DNA of 46,605 nucleotides from Oscillospiraceae bacterium (GCA_031262065.1 JAISIK010000005.1:1-46605), one strand, 5' to 3'. Counted from the first letter of the stretch, positions 17,122-24,500 are shown. Notes: generated by a model not told the origin, from the letters alone. Program-made: numbers and translations.

Positions 17122-17236
17122 GAACTTGCGTTGAAGTGCGGTGGTGCAGCAGTGATGATGCAGCGCACTTGCGGCGAAGTGCGGTGACGCTGCGGTGATG
17201 ATGCAGCGCACTTGCGGCAAAGCTGCAGAGACGTTG
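17122..17236. repeat. 43-bp tandem repeats, about 2.6 copies
   Basis: Units at 17122-17164 and 17165-17207 share most bases (ACTTGCG..GAAGTGCGGTG, then GTGATGATGCAGC), and a partial, diverged third unit starts at 17208. They lie about 120 bp upstream of the str promoter. They are non-coding and their role is unknown. Confidence 0.8.
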
Positions 17237-17334
17237 CGGAGAACCAAACAGCATGCTGCCGTGTTTATCATAAATAATTATTGTAACCCCCAGAAGGTTA
17301 CACCGCAAAAAATCGTTTGTCTGTAGCAATAATG

Positions 17335-17369
17335 GGAAGCGGGCTGCCCAACATCGGCAGCCCGCTTCC
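17335..17369 (-). terminator. hairpin after the last SLH gene
   Basis: GGAAGCGGGCTGCC and GGCAGCCCGCTTCC form a 14-bp perfect stem with a 7-nt loop, 37 bp after the stop of the SLH gene at 17407. No T-run follows. The core GCGGGCTGCC recurs in two other spacers of this array. Confidence 0.6.
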
Positions 17370-17406
17370 TGTTGCAATCTATTTTGTTGCTTCCTGCTAT
17401 TTTTCG

Positions 17407-18099
17407 CTATGGCTGCGCGGCGGCAGCATCGTATATCTCGCAGAAACGCGCAATGATGACAGCAACCTCCGCCCTTGTAACTCTTTTCTGCGGGGAAGGC
17501 AGGAGTGTGTCGCCCTCGCTATAAATCTCTAACAAGCCTTCCTCCGCGCACCACTGTATTGCCTCAACCGCCCAAGAGTCCCATACATTCTCTTCTAAAA
17601 AGTCAAATTCTGTGCGTTTGGAAGAAGCCACCCCGCTGTATCGTGCAAATCGGAAGAGTGCCTCTACAAACTGCTCTCTTGTTGCAGTGCTTTGTCCATC
17701 AAAGTACCACATTATGCCCCCGGGCGGGAGATTCGGGTTAAACTCAACCATGATAGGCATGACAATGTAATATCCCAGCGCCCAGTATATCGCGTCTTTC
17801 GCCCAACTGCTCGGTTTGCCGGGATCAAAATCAAAAAATATTTCCTCAGGATCAGGAGGCGCAGGCTGCCCGCAAAGCCTCCATAATACGACCGCCAGCC
17901 TCTCGCGGGTAAGACGCCCTGCCGGGTTGAAGCCTCTCACGCCGTCTCCCTCCATGAGACCGCGTTCTATAACATAGTCTACCGAATCCGCATACCACAC
18001 TTTCTTCGGCGCGTTTGCGCGAACAATCATCAGAACTGCCAAGGAAGCCAGCAACAGCGCAAGCACCGCGATACTCAGAATTACCCATTTCTTCTTCAT
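17407..18099 (-). CDS. membrane-anchored SLH-repeat protein, paralogue A
   Basis: 230 aa. An N-terminal hydrophobic segment (about 6-26, IAVLALLLASLAVLMIV) acts as an uncleaved anchor or signal. The rest is SLH-like: VWYADSVDYVIERGLMEGDG with the F-P-x-x-x-L-T-R-E turn (FNPAGRLTRERLA), a second diverged unit around WALGYYIV and TATREQFVEALFRFA, and a third around AIQWCAEEGLLEI and VTRAEVAVIIARFCEIYD. SLH domains bind pyruvylated secondary wall polymers. It is nearly identical over the first 45 residues to the genes at 18932 and 19707. The start follows AAGGAGGGAGG. It has no catalytic domain, and its function beyond wall binding is unknown. Confidence 0.8.
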   Translation of the reverse strand: MKKKWVILSIAVLALLLASLAVLMIVRANAPKKVWYADSVDYVIERGLMEGDGVRGFNPAGRLTRERLAVVLWRLCGQPAPPDPEEIFFDFDPGKPSSWAKDAIYWALGYYIVMPIMVEFNPNLPPGGIMWYFDGQSTATREQFVEALFRFARYSGVASSKRTEFDFLEENVWDSWAVEAIQWCAEEGLLEIYSEGDTLLPSPQKRVTRAEVAVIIARFCEIYDAAAAQP

Positions 18100-18131
18100 T
18101 GTGTTCCTCCCTCCTTATACATTACTTGTCT

Positions 18132-18158
18132 GCGGGCTGCCGAACATCGACAGCCCGC
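18132..18158 (-). repeat. GCGGGCTG hairpin between SLH genes
   Basis: GCGGGCTG and CAGCCCGC (8 bp, extended by CG/CG) lie in the spacer between the SLH genes at 18184 and 17407. The flanks CTTGTCTGC and TTTCTGCACTGCAATATAATTC match those of the copy at 19655. There is no T-run. Confidence 0.7.
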
Positions 18159-18183
18159 TTTCTGCACTGCAATATAATTCTCG

Positions 18184-18855
18184 CTATGGCTGTACTGCGG
18201 CGGTATCGTATAGTTCGCAGAAACGCATAAGCATAGCAGCTGCCTCGGCGCGCGTGATATTTCTTCTATGGTCAAGCAGCAGCGCGCCGTTATCGGCAGA
18301 GCCGCGGAGAATTCCTACGGCAACTGCCCACTGCAGTTCCTCCGCCTCCCAAGAGAAAACCTTATCCGCGTCTTGAAATACCGACAGATCCGCACGCTGC
18401 TCTGTCGCACTCCCGCAATATTGCGCGAGGCGGAACAGCATACCCACAAACGCAACCCGTCTCACATTTTCCTCCCCGTCAAAAGCCCAATACGGCTCGA
18501 AAGACGGTTCCGGAGCCATGCAGAAATCGGAGAAAACACCCGTCGGGTAACCCCAAGTCGCCGCCTGCCAGTACCACTCTTCTCCTGATAGGTCGTCGTA
18601 GGTATTGGAGTCTGCCGCCATACGGGGCGAACCGCAAATTCTCCAAGCTACAGTCGCCGCCATTGCGTGGCTCACCAGCGCATCGGGCGCAAATTCGCCT
18701 CCGCCAACCCCCACCATGAGCTCTTGATTTGTAACATAGTCTACCGGAATCTTATACCATGCGCCTTCCGCCACGTCTGTATAGGCGTACGCTATAACTG
18801 CTAAGGAAGACAGCACGAGCGCAAGCGCCAGAGCGATAGATATCAAGCGTTTCAT
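18184..18855 (-). CDS. secreted SLH-repeat protein, paralogue B (divergent)
   Basis: 223 aa from the ATG at 18855, which has AGGAGG seven bases upstream; the track start at 18873 adds six residues before that site. It has a typical cleavable signal (MKRLISIALALALVLSSLAVIAYA), unlike the anchor of the other three paralogues. Three SLH-like units follow (YTDVAEGAWYKIPVDYVTNQ, WQAATWGYPTGVF, AEELQWAVAVGIL), the last with ITRAEAAAMLMRFCELYD. It shares the C-terminal motif FCE[IL]YD...QP with its neighbours. Its upstream spacer carries a remnant of the 3' end of the SLH-peptidase gene. Confidence 0.78.
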   Translation of the reverse strand: MKRLISIALALALVLSSLAVIAYAYTDVAEGAWYKIPVDYVTNQELMVGVGGGEFAPDALVSHAMAATVAWRICGSPRMAADSNTYDDLSGEEWYWQAATWGYPTGVFSDFCMAPEPSFEPYWAFDGEENVRRVAFVGMLFRLAQYCGSATEQRADLSVFQDADKVFSWEAEELQWAVAVGILRGSADNGALLLDHRRNITRAEAAAMLMRFCELYDTAAVQP

Positions 18856-18880
18856 AGTCTTTCCTCCTATCAAATATCAT

Positions 18881-18920
18881 CTTGCCTGCAGATTTGCCGT
18901 GATTGTCGCCTCTCCGCCGG
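18881..18920 (-). repeat. remnant of the SLH-peptidase gene 3' end
   Basis: This stretch matches 20423-20460 with two substitutions and a 2-bp insertion. The copy at 20423 is the last ~12 codons and stop of the SLH-peptidase gene. Here it is non-coding spacer, so it marks an old duplication junction. Confidence 0.8.
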
Positions 18921-18931
18921 TTCAACTTGCG

Positions 18932-19621
18932 CTATGGCTGTGTTACAGTAGCATCGTATATCTCGCAGAAACGCGCAATGATGACAGCAGCCTCCGCTCT
19001 TGTAACTTCTTTCTGTGGGGAAGGCAGGAGTGTGTCGCCCTCGCTATAAATCTCCAATAAGCCTTCCTCCGCGCACCACAGTATTGCCTCCGCTACCCAA
19101 GTGCCCCACAAATTTGCTTCTAAATTGCCAAATTCTGCGCGTTTGGAAGAAGCCACCCCACTGTATCGTGCAAATCGGAAGAGTGCCTCTACAAGCTGCA
19201 CTCTTGTTGCAGCACTCTGTCCTTCGAAGGTTCCAAATATGCCCCCGGGCGGGAGATTCGGGTCATACTCAAACCAGATAGCATCGATTATGTACTTTCC
19301 CATCGCCCACTGTGTCGCTTCTAGCGCCCAACTACTCGGTTCGCCAACAAAAAATGGAGGCATTTCATCAGGAGCAGGAGGCGCAGGCTGCCCGCAAAGC
19401 CTCCATAATACGACCGCCAGCCTCTCGCGGGTGAGAAGCCCTTCCGGGTTGAAGTCTCCCGTGCCGTCTTCCTCCATGAGACCGCGTTCTATAACATAGT
19501 CTACCGAATCCGCATACCACACTTTCTTCGGCGCGTTTGCGCGAACAATCATCAGAACCGCCAAGGAAGCCAGCAACAGCGCAAGCACCGCGATACTCGG
19601 AATCACCCATTTCTTCTTCAT
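18932..19621 (-). CDS. membrane-anchored SLH-repeat protein, paralogue C
   Basis: 229 aa. It differs from paralogue A mainly in the middle (residues about 80-125). The anchor MKKKWVIPSIAVLALLLASL, the first SLH unit (VWYADSVDYVIERGLMEEDG, FNPEGLLTRERLA) and the third unit (LWCAEEGLLEIYSEGDTLLP) are almost the same. The region between (PAPDEMPPFFVGEPSS, KYIIDAIWFEYDPNLPPGG) is where the copies diverge, suggesting selection or relaxed constraint there. The ribosome binding site AAGGAGGGAGGAACACA is identical to that of paralogue A. It sits 76 bp upstream of paralogue B. Confidence 0.8.
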   Translation of the reverse strand: MKKKWVIPSIAVLALLLASLAVLMIVRANAPKKVWYADSVDYVIERGLMEEDGTGDFNPEGLLTRERLAVVLWRLCGQPAPPAPDEMPPFFVGEPSSWALEATQWAMGKYIIDAIWFEYDPNLPPGGIFGTFEGQSAATRVQLVEALFRFARYSGVASSKRAEFGNLEANLWGTWVAEAILWCAEEGLLEIYSEGDTLLPSPQKEVTRAEAAVIIARFCEIYDATVTQP

Positions 19622-19654
19622 TGTGTTCCTCCCTCCTTATACATGAACTTGTCT

Positions 19655-19681
19655 GCGGGCTGCCGCTTTTCGGCAGCCCGC
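19655..19681 (-). repeat. GCGGGCTGCCG hairpin between SLH genes
   Basis: GCGGGCTGCCG and CGGCAGCCCGC form an 11-bp perfect stem with a short T-rich loop in the spacer between the SLH genes at 19707 and 18932. It is homologous to the hairpins at 18132 and 17339, and compensatory changes keep the stem. Confidence 0.75.
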
Positions 19682-19706
19682 TTTCTGCACTGCAATATAA
19701 TTCTCG

Positions 19707-20396
19707 CTATGGTTGTGCGACAGCAGCATCGTATATCTCGCAGAAACGTGCAATGATGACAGCAGCCTCCGCTCTTGTAACTTCTTTCTGTGGGGAAGGC
19801 AGGAGTGTGTCGCCCTCGCTATAAATCTCCAATAAGCCCTCCTCCGCGCACCACTGTGTTGTCTCAGCCGCCCAAGAGGAGAATAGACGATCTGAAAAGT
19901 CAAATTCTGCGCGTTTGGAAGAAGCCACCCCACTATATCGTGCAAATCGGAAGAGTGCCTCTACAAGCTGCTCTCTTGTTGCCGCGCTCTGTCCTTCAAA
20001 GAACCCCAATATGCCCCCGGGCGGTTCATTCGGGTTATACTCATGCATGATAGGCATGATAATGGAGTATCCCAGCGCCCAGTATGTCGCGTCTTTCGCC
20101 CAACTGCTCGGTTCGCCGTAGTCAAATAAACGAAATATTTCCTCAGGATCAGGAGGCGTAGGTTGCCCGCAAAGCCTCCATAATACGACCGCCAGCCTCT
20201 CGCGGGTGAGAAGCCCTTCCGGGTCGAAGTCTCCCGTGCCGTCTTCCTCCATGAGACCGCGGCTCATAACGTAGTCTACCGAATCCGCATACCACACTTT
20301 CTTCGGCGCGTTTGCGCGAACAATCATCAGAACCGCCAAGGAAGCCAGCAGCAGCGCAAGCACCAGTATACCGGGAATTACCCATTTCTTCTTCAT
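19707..20396 (-). CDS. membrane-anchored SLH-repeat protein, paralogue D
   Basis: 229 aa. It has the same plan as paralogues A and C: a KKKWVIPGILVLALLLASLA anchor, a first SLH unit with VMSRGLMEEDG and FDPEGLLTRERLA, a diverged middle unit (WALGYSIIMPIMHEYNPNEP) and a conserved third unit ending EVTRAEAAVIIARFCEIYDA. In the middle it resembles A more than C (DATYWALGY.I.MPIM), which suggests a mosaic history. It starts behind a copy of the AAGGA(T/G)GGAGGAACACA leader, 22 bp after the stop of the SLH-peptidase gene, so the five genes are probably one transcription unit. Confidence 0.8.
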   Translation of the reverse strand: MKKKWVIPGILVLALLLASLAVLMIVRANAPKKVWYADSVDYVMSRGLMEEDGTGDFDPEGLLTRERLAVVLWRLCGQPTPPDPEEIFRLFDYGEPSSWAKDATYWALGYSIIMPIMHEYNPNEPPGGILGFFEGQSAATREQLVEALFRFARYSGVASSKRAEFDFSDRLFSSWAAETTQWCAEEGLLEIYSEGDTLLPSPQKEVTRAEAAVIIARFCEIYDAAVAQP

Positions 20397-20418
20397 TGTG
20401 TTCCTCCATCCTTATACA

Positions 20419-22245
20419 TTAACTTGTCTGCAGATTTACCGTGATTGTCGCCCCGCCGGAAATCGCTTGGACTTCCGCCGCGCCGCCGGAGCTCTCGGCA
20501 TTTCTTGCATAGAACGAGGTCAGCCCCGCCGAATTCGCAGTGGCGCAGGTAAAGCCGGCGCTGTCATCCACCAAGAACAGGTACACACACGGACTGCCTT
20601 CGCCGTAGGGGATAAAGGTCCAGCCATACACCGGCATATATGCAGAATTGCTGTTGCTTTGCGCCGTCATCGGCTCTGCCGGGTCTATAATCTGCAGGGT
20701 CTCTAACGACAGCGTCTGCCCCTGTGCGTTCGTTATGGTGAAGTCATCGCTCGCCTGCACTTCTAAAATCGTGTATTCCTGCAGCAAGTTACTTGCAGTA
20801 TTGCTTGCGCTAGCGGCACTATTGGTTGCATTGGTATTTCCGTCATAATCCAATGCACTGTATACCGATAAATCCGTCTGAAATCTGCACTGCGTCAAAG
20901 ATTCATATTTAGTCCCCTCCGGCTCTTCTAAAATTATAAGCCCCGTCCAACCACTTGCGCTTGTTGTAATATACAGCCAAGTCGTTTTATTCACCACAGC
21001 ATTATCGTACAGCGCAACTTTGTATCCAGAGGACGTTGGAATCGGCTTGCCGTAGGCAACAACTGCATGCGATCCTGTCTCATTTTGACCTGTCTCATTT
21101 TGAAAAGTATACATATAGGAAAGAACGCCAATACCACTATGCGAAAGCTTTGAGACCAGATCCCGCAATCCTGCGTTTTCGGTGGTATACGTGATCCAGT
21201 CATTCATGCTTGGAATAAACCAAGAGTTCTGATATAGGTGGATTTTGCTTTCAACTTGCGTGATTTGCACGAACAAATTCTGTATGGCTGTTGTCAGCTT
21301 GTGCTTGCTGTTACTTAGGTTTGTCAAAGACGGTATGGCATAGATGCTTGCCGCATTATTGCAGCAGTTTCCATTGAGGTCGATCTTGCCGTAATAATCT
21401 AAAACAGCGGCGACCGACATACCAAAACACGATCCATACCATTGCATAGATCGGGCAGTATTAATTGTAGTCAGCGGTACGTCTTCCGCAAGCGCAAGCA
21501 GGATGAAACGATTCCAATCGCTTGCCGAAATATAATAGGGCGTGTTTGTCCCACTTATAAATCTACCAAGACGATTTCTAAAAGAAAACGCATCGCGCGT
21601 ATTGACAATCCCCTGCAGGTTTCTGATAAAGCGGGCAACAAATACCGTCGCCAGCTTTCTGTCTACAACAGCTGTTGGGAAAATACTATCTGTCACGAAG
21701 GATCTGGCAACAATTCCGTACTCATAAGCCCACGACATCGGTGTGCGCGCATAGGCGGAAAGCGAACTATAGTCTGCAGCAGAGGTCAGGACTTCGTCTG
21801 TGTCCTGTGGGTAGCCCTTATACCCGGCGTAGCGGTACAAAAGGGTCATGAGCATTTGGCGCTGGATGGAGGTATTGGGCTCAAAGGTTGTGGCAGTGAC
21901 GCCGTTTACAATCCCATGGCTGACCGCCCAGCCAACCGCGTTGTAGTAATATGACGAGCTCGATACATCTGTAAACACGTTCGCCTGATTGTATGTGCCG
22001 GTTTCGCCCGACATCCGATACAAAATCGTGACGAACATAGCGCGCGTCACTGCGCTGTTGGGAGAGAATGTTGTCGCACTTGTGCCGTTCATGATACCGT
22101 TATCGGTTACGTAGTTGATTGCGTCTAAGTACATTGTTCCTATGCTTGCAGGGACGTCGGAAAACTGCGCCGCTGAAACATGGGGAATCATGCTGATAGC
22201 CATTGCGAAAGCCAAACAAATTGCAAGTATTTTACGTTTCCTCAT
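20419..22245 (-). CDS. SLH-domain protein with papain/C39-like cysteine peptidase domain
   Basis: 608 aa. A signal peptide (to about residue 25, ...MIPHVSAA) is followed by three SLH repeats: FSDVPASIGTMYLDAINYV (~27), FTDVSSSSYYYNAVGWAVSH (~90) and a third around AYARTPMSWAYEYGIVARS (~165). A peptidase-like domain has Cys273 in WYGSCFGMSVAAVLDYYG, His393 in GSHAVVAYG and Asp414/Asn415 in ALYDN, the order seen in C39/papain-like folds. A beta-rich C-terminal part (480-608) ends in ATITVNLQTS. It is probably a wall-bound surface peptidase or a related transferase; the substrate is unknown. It has its own promoter at 22410 and heads the SLH array. Confidence 0.83.
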   Translation of the reverse strand: MRKRKILAICLAFAMAISMIPHVSAAQFSDVPASIGTMYLDAINYVTDNGIMNGTSATTFSPNSAVTRAMFVTILYRMSGETGTYNQANVFTDVSSSSYYYNAVGWAVSHGIVNGVTATTFEPNTSIQRQMLMTLLYRYAGYKGYPQDTDEVLTSAADYSSLSAYARTPMSWAYEYGIVARSFVTDSIFPTAVVDRKLATVFVARFIRNLQGIVNTRDAFSFRNRLGRFISGTNTPYYISASDWNRFILLALAEDVPLTTINTARSMQWYGSCFGMSVAAVLDYYGKIDLNGNCCNNAASIYAIPSLTNLSNSKHKLTTAIQNLFVQITQVESKIHLYQNSWFIPSMNDWITYTTENAGLRDLVSKLSHSGIGVLSYMYTFQNETGQNETGSHAVVAYGKPIPTSSGYKVALYDNAVVNKTTWLYITTSASGWTGLIILEEPEGTKYESLTQCRFQTDLSVYSALDYDGNTNATNSAASASNTASNLLQEYTILEVQASDDFTITNAQGQTLSLETLQIIDPAEPMTAQSNSNSAYMPVYGWTFIPYGEGSPCVYLFLVDDSAGFTCATANSAGLTSFYARNAESSGGAAEVQAISGGATITVNLQTS

Positions 22246-22409
22246 AAGTGTACCATCCTTTCTGACGAAATTGCATCATTCTTCCAAACTTACAATACCC
22301 GCAATCACCACAATTCTTAATAGTATACCGGACAATTTTCTATGGGGCAGCTATCGAAAAAACGCCCTGTAATATCCCGCGAAACAACGAGCGTTCCCTC
22401 TGCTCCAAG

Positions 22410-22437
22410 TATATACCCTATTGGGCAAATTTGTCAA
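22410..22437 (-). promoter_or_regulatory. sigma-A promoter of the SLH-peptidase gene
   Basis: On the minus strand: TTGACA (22437-22432), a 16-bp spacer and TATATA (22415-22410). The consensus -35 and AT-rich upstream sequence suggest strong expression. Confidence 0.65.
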
Positions 22438-22482
22438 TATAATAATTACAGAATTTCCAATTCTTGACAGAAATTTTGGAAT

Positions 22483-22498
22483 CTATACCACGGTATAG
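22483..22498. promoter_or_regulatory. operator-like palindrome
   Basis: CTATACC-AC-GGTATAG is a perfect inverted repeat lying about 45 bp upstream of the -35 box of the SLH-peptidase promoter. A further GGTATAG half-site follows directly. The binding protein is unknown. Confidence 0.45.
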
Positions 22499-22614
22499 GT
22501 ATAGTAAATATATACACGCGTTTGATCCCGCAGTCAGTATTCTTTAATCCGTAATGAATCGCAGTTTCTATTCTATATGACGCACAGGGAAAGGATTTGT
22601 TCCCTATAAATTAT

Positions 22615-22646
22615 AAAACCCGGCTGAAAAACTTCAGCCGGGTTTT
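22615..22646 (-). terminator. intrinsic terminator of the PglK-like ABC gene
   Basis: AAAACCCGGCTGAA and TTCAGCCGGGTTTT form a 14-bp perfect stem 10 bp after the stop. On the minus strand the stem ends in TTTT. Confidence 0.8.
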
Positions 22647-22655
22647 GGGCAAATA

Positions 22656-24410
22656 TTACGGTCGCTTTGTTTCGTGTACGCCGGCGTTTTCCACATTGTA
22701 GACCTTATCGCAATTGCTGATGGTCGTCAGGCGGTGGGCAACGATAATCATCGTCTTGCTGTTGCCGATTGTGTTGACCGCATCCATGACCGCAGCCTCG
22801 GTTTCGTTGTCCAGCGACGAGGTCGCCTCGTCGAAAAAGAGGATTTCCGGGTCGTAGTAGAGCGCGCGGGCAATGCCGATTCGCTGCCGCTGTCCGCCGG
22901 AGATGCGCACGCCGCGCTCGCCGATTACGGTGTCCAAGCCGTCTTTCAGACCGCGCACAAACTGCGCCAGCTGCGCATTTTCCAGCGCCCTCCAGACCGC
23001 GGCTTCGTCAATATCCTCCTCGTCCACGCCCAGCGCGACATTCTTGCGGATGGAGTCGTCAATCAGGTAAATATTCTGCGGGATATAACCGATATGCTTC
23101 TGCCAGCGGGCATAATCCTGATGAATATCCAAATTCCCGTAGCAGATTGTGCCGCTGCCCGGCTCTAAGACGCCGAGAATCAAGTCCACCAGCGTGGTCT
23201 TCCCCGCGCCCGTCACGCCGACGATGCCGACGGAGCTTCCCTCTTCGATGGTCATGTTCACATCGTGCAGCACCTGCTTGTCCATATTCGGGTAGGCATA
23301 GGACAGATTCCGAATGACAATATTCTTTTTCCCTGCGGTTTGCGGCTTTGCCTTGCGCTTTTTCTCCTCGACCATACGCGCGCGCTCAAGCTCGATGCGG
23401 TCGGATTCGGTCAAATCCGTATAGAGGGAATCCAAAGACGGCAAAGTATATGTAATATTGCTGATACAGGCGTTGATGCTGTTTGCCTTCGGAAGCAGGC
23501 GCATAGCAGCTACGGCAAAGGCGGACAGGCTCGGCACAACTTCCAGCAAATCTGCGCCGGACGCGATTTTCCATGCAATCACGCCCAGCACGCTGCCCAT
23601 GCAAAGCGTTTCAATCAATCTGCCGGGGATCGCCGCTATCATCGCATATTTCCGCCGCTGCTCGCCGTATTTTGTGCCCTCGCGGCGGTAAACGTCCGCA
23701 AAATACGCCTCCCTGCCCATGACCTTCACTTCCTTGATGCCGCCCATCGACTGCTGCACCGCCTGAATCATCTTCGCGGCACTTTCGCGATTCTGCTGCC
23801 CTGCCTTGCGAATTTTCTTGCGAACAAGGAGAAAATACAGCGCAGAGCAGAATCCCAGCGCCATAATAATGCTCACCGTGAGCATCACGTCCACCGCAAA
23901 GAGGTAGGCGACCAGCATCGCAATAATCAGGATGTCGGATACCAGCAGGAAAACATTGGATATGGCGCTGAACGCGCCGCCCACATCGGAATTGACATTG
24001 CGAACAATCTCGGCAGTGTTTTTCTGCAAATGGAAGGTGTAGGGCTTGTGCATATAGCAGGTCAGCATCTTCGTCCCCATGGCAATTTGCCGTTTGGTAA
24101 GGAAGTGAACGCGCAGATTGGTCAGGAAGAGAATATACGCATTTTTTATGATATAGATCGCAATCATCAGAAGCGTGATAAACAAAAGCACCTGCTTAAT
24201 ATCCTTTGCTCCCGTAATGCGCACAATCAGCTGATACCACCACGCGCCGCCCATAGAATCTGCATTCACCAAAATATTGACAAAGGGCAAAATCAGCGAA
24301 ACCCCCGCGAAATCGAGCAGGGTTTCTATCAGCATTAAAAAAAATAGCCCCGCAAATTGCCAGCGTTGCTTTGTGGGGAAGATATAGCCCAGTTGTTTGA
24401 ACAGCTTCAT
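22656..24410 (-). CDS. ABC exporter, fused permease-ATPase (PglK/lipid-flippase-like)
   Basis: 584 aa. The N-terminal membrane domain has about six helices (residues 15-310) and the ATPase domain runs from about 365. Walker A is GVTGAGKTT, the signature is ISGGQRQR, Walker B is ILFFDEATSSLD and the H-loop is VAHRL, so the site is complete and the protein can work as a homodimer. The membrane part (LIETLLDFAGVSLILPFV, FLTKRQIAMGTKMLTCYM) resembles PglK/WlaB-type exporters that flip lipid-linked glycans, more than multidrug types. It is a separate gene with its own terminator, upstream of the SLH locus. A role in exporting a wall glycan is an inference only. Confidence 0.85.
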   Translation of the reverse strand: MKLFKQLGYIFPTKQRWQFAGLFFLMLIETLLDFAGVSLILPFVNILVNADSMGGAWWYQLIVRITGAKDIKQVLLFITLLMIAIYIIKNAYILFLTNLRVHFLTKRQIAMGTKMLTCYMHKPYTFHLQKNTAEIVRNVNSDVGGAFSAISNVFLLVSDILIIAMLVAYLFAVDVMLTVSIIMALGFCSALYFLLVRKKIRKAGQQNRESAAKMIQAVQQSMGGIKEVKVMGREAYFADVYRREGTKYGEQRRKYAMIAAIPGRLIETLCMGSVLGVIAWKIASGADLLEVVPSLSAFAVAAMRLLPKANSINACISNITYTLPSLDSLYTDLTESDRIELERARMVEEKKRKAKPQTAGKKNIVIRNLSYAYPNMDKQVLHDVNMTIEEGSSVGIVGVTGAGKTTLVDLILGVLEPGSGTICYGNLDIHQDYARWQKHIGYIPQNIYLIDDSIRKNVALGVDEEDIDEAAVWRALENAQLAQFVRGLKDGLDTVIGERGVRISGGQRQRIGIARALYYDPEILFFDEATSSLDNETEAAVMDAVNTIGNSKTMIIVAHRLTTISNCDKVYNVENAGVHETKRP

Positions 24411-24500
24411 ACGCCATCTCCTTTGCCTCGTGCCTTCCGTTCAAAGATAGCACACGCGGGGAAAAAAGTAAAGTGGCTATTCTCCGAATCGCAGTATTTT

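Larger units (their letters stand above)
16936..17406. other. non-coding region between str operon and SLH array
   Basis: 471 bp with no supported gene. From right to left it holds the hairpin after the last SLH gene (17335-17369), a small GTAAC/GTTAC hairpin (about 17283-17301), a block of 43-bp repeats (17122-17236) and the str promoter (16974-17002). The 118-aa minus-strand ORF over this stretch is not credible, because the 43-bp unit is not a multiple of three. Confidence 0.7.
22246..22655. other. intergenic region with long leader and palindrome
   Basis: 410 bp without a gene. It holds the terminator of the ABC gene (22615-22646), a 16-bp perfect palindrome CTATACCACGGTATAG (22483-22498), a sigma-A promoter (22410-22437) and a 5' leader of about 160 nt for the SLH-peptidase gene. 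I recognise no riboswitch class in the leader. Confidence 0.65.

Noticed and set aside
17122-17236. CRISPR array
   Set aside because: The repeats are directly abutting with no unique spacers and no cas gene is near.
17021-17377. 118-aa minus-strand ORF over the 43-bp repeats
   Set aside because: The repeat unit is not a multiple of three, there is no ribosome binding site, and it overlaps both the hairpin after the SLH gene and the str promoter.
22464-22489. Plus-strand promoter TTGACA with TATACC
   Set aside because: The spacer is only 14 bp and no plus-strand gene follows.
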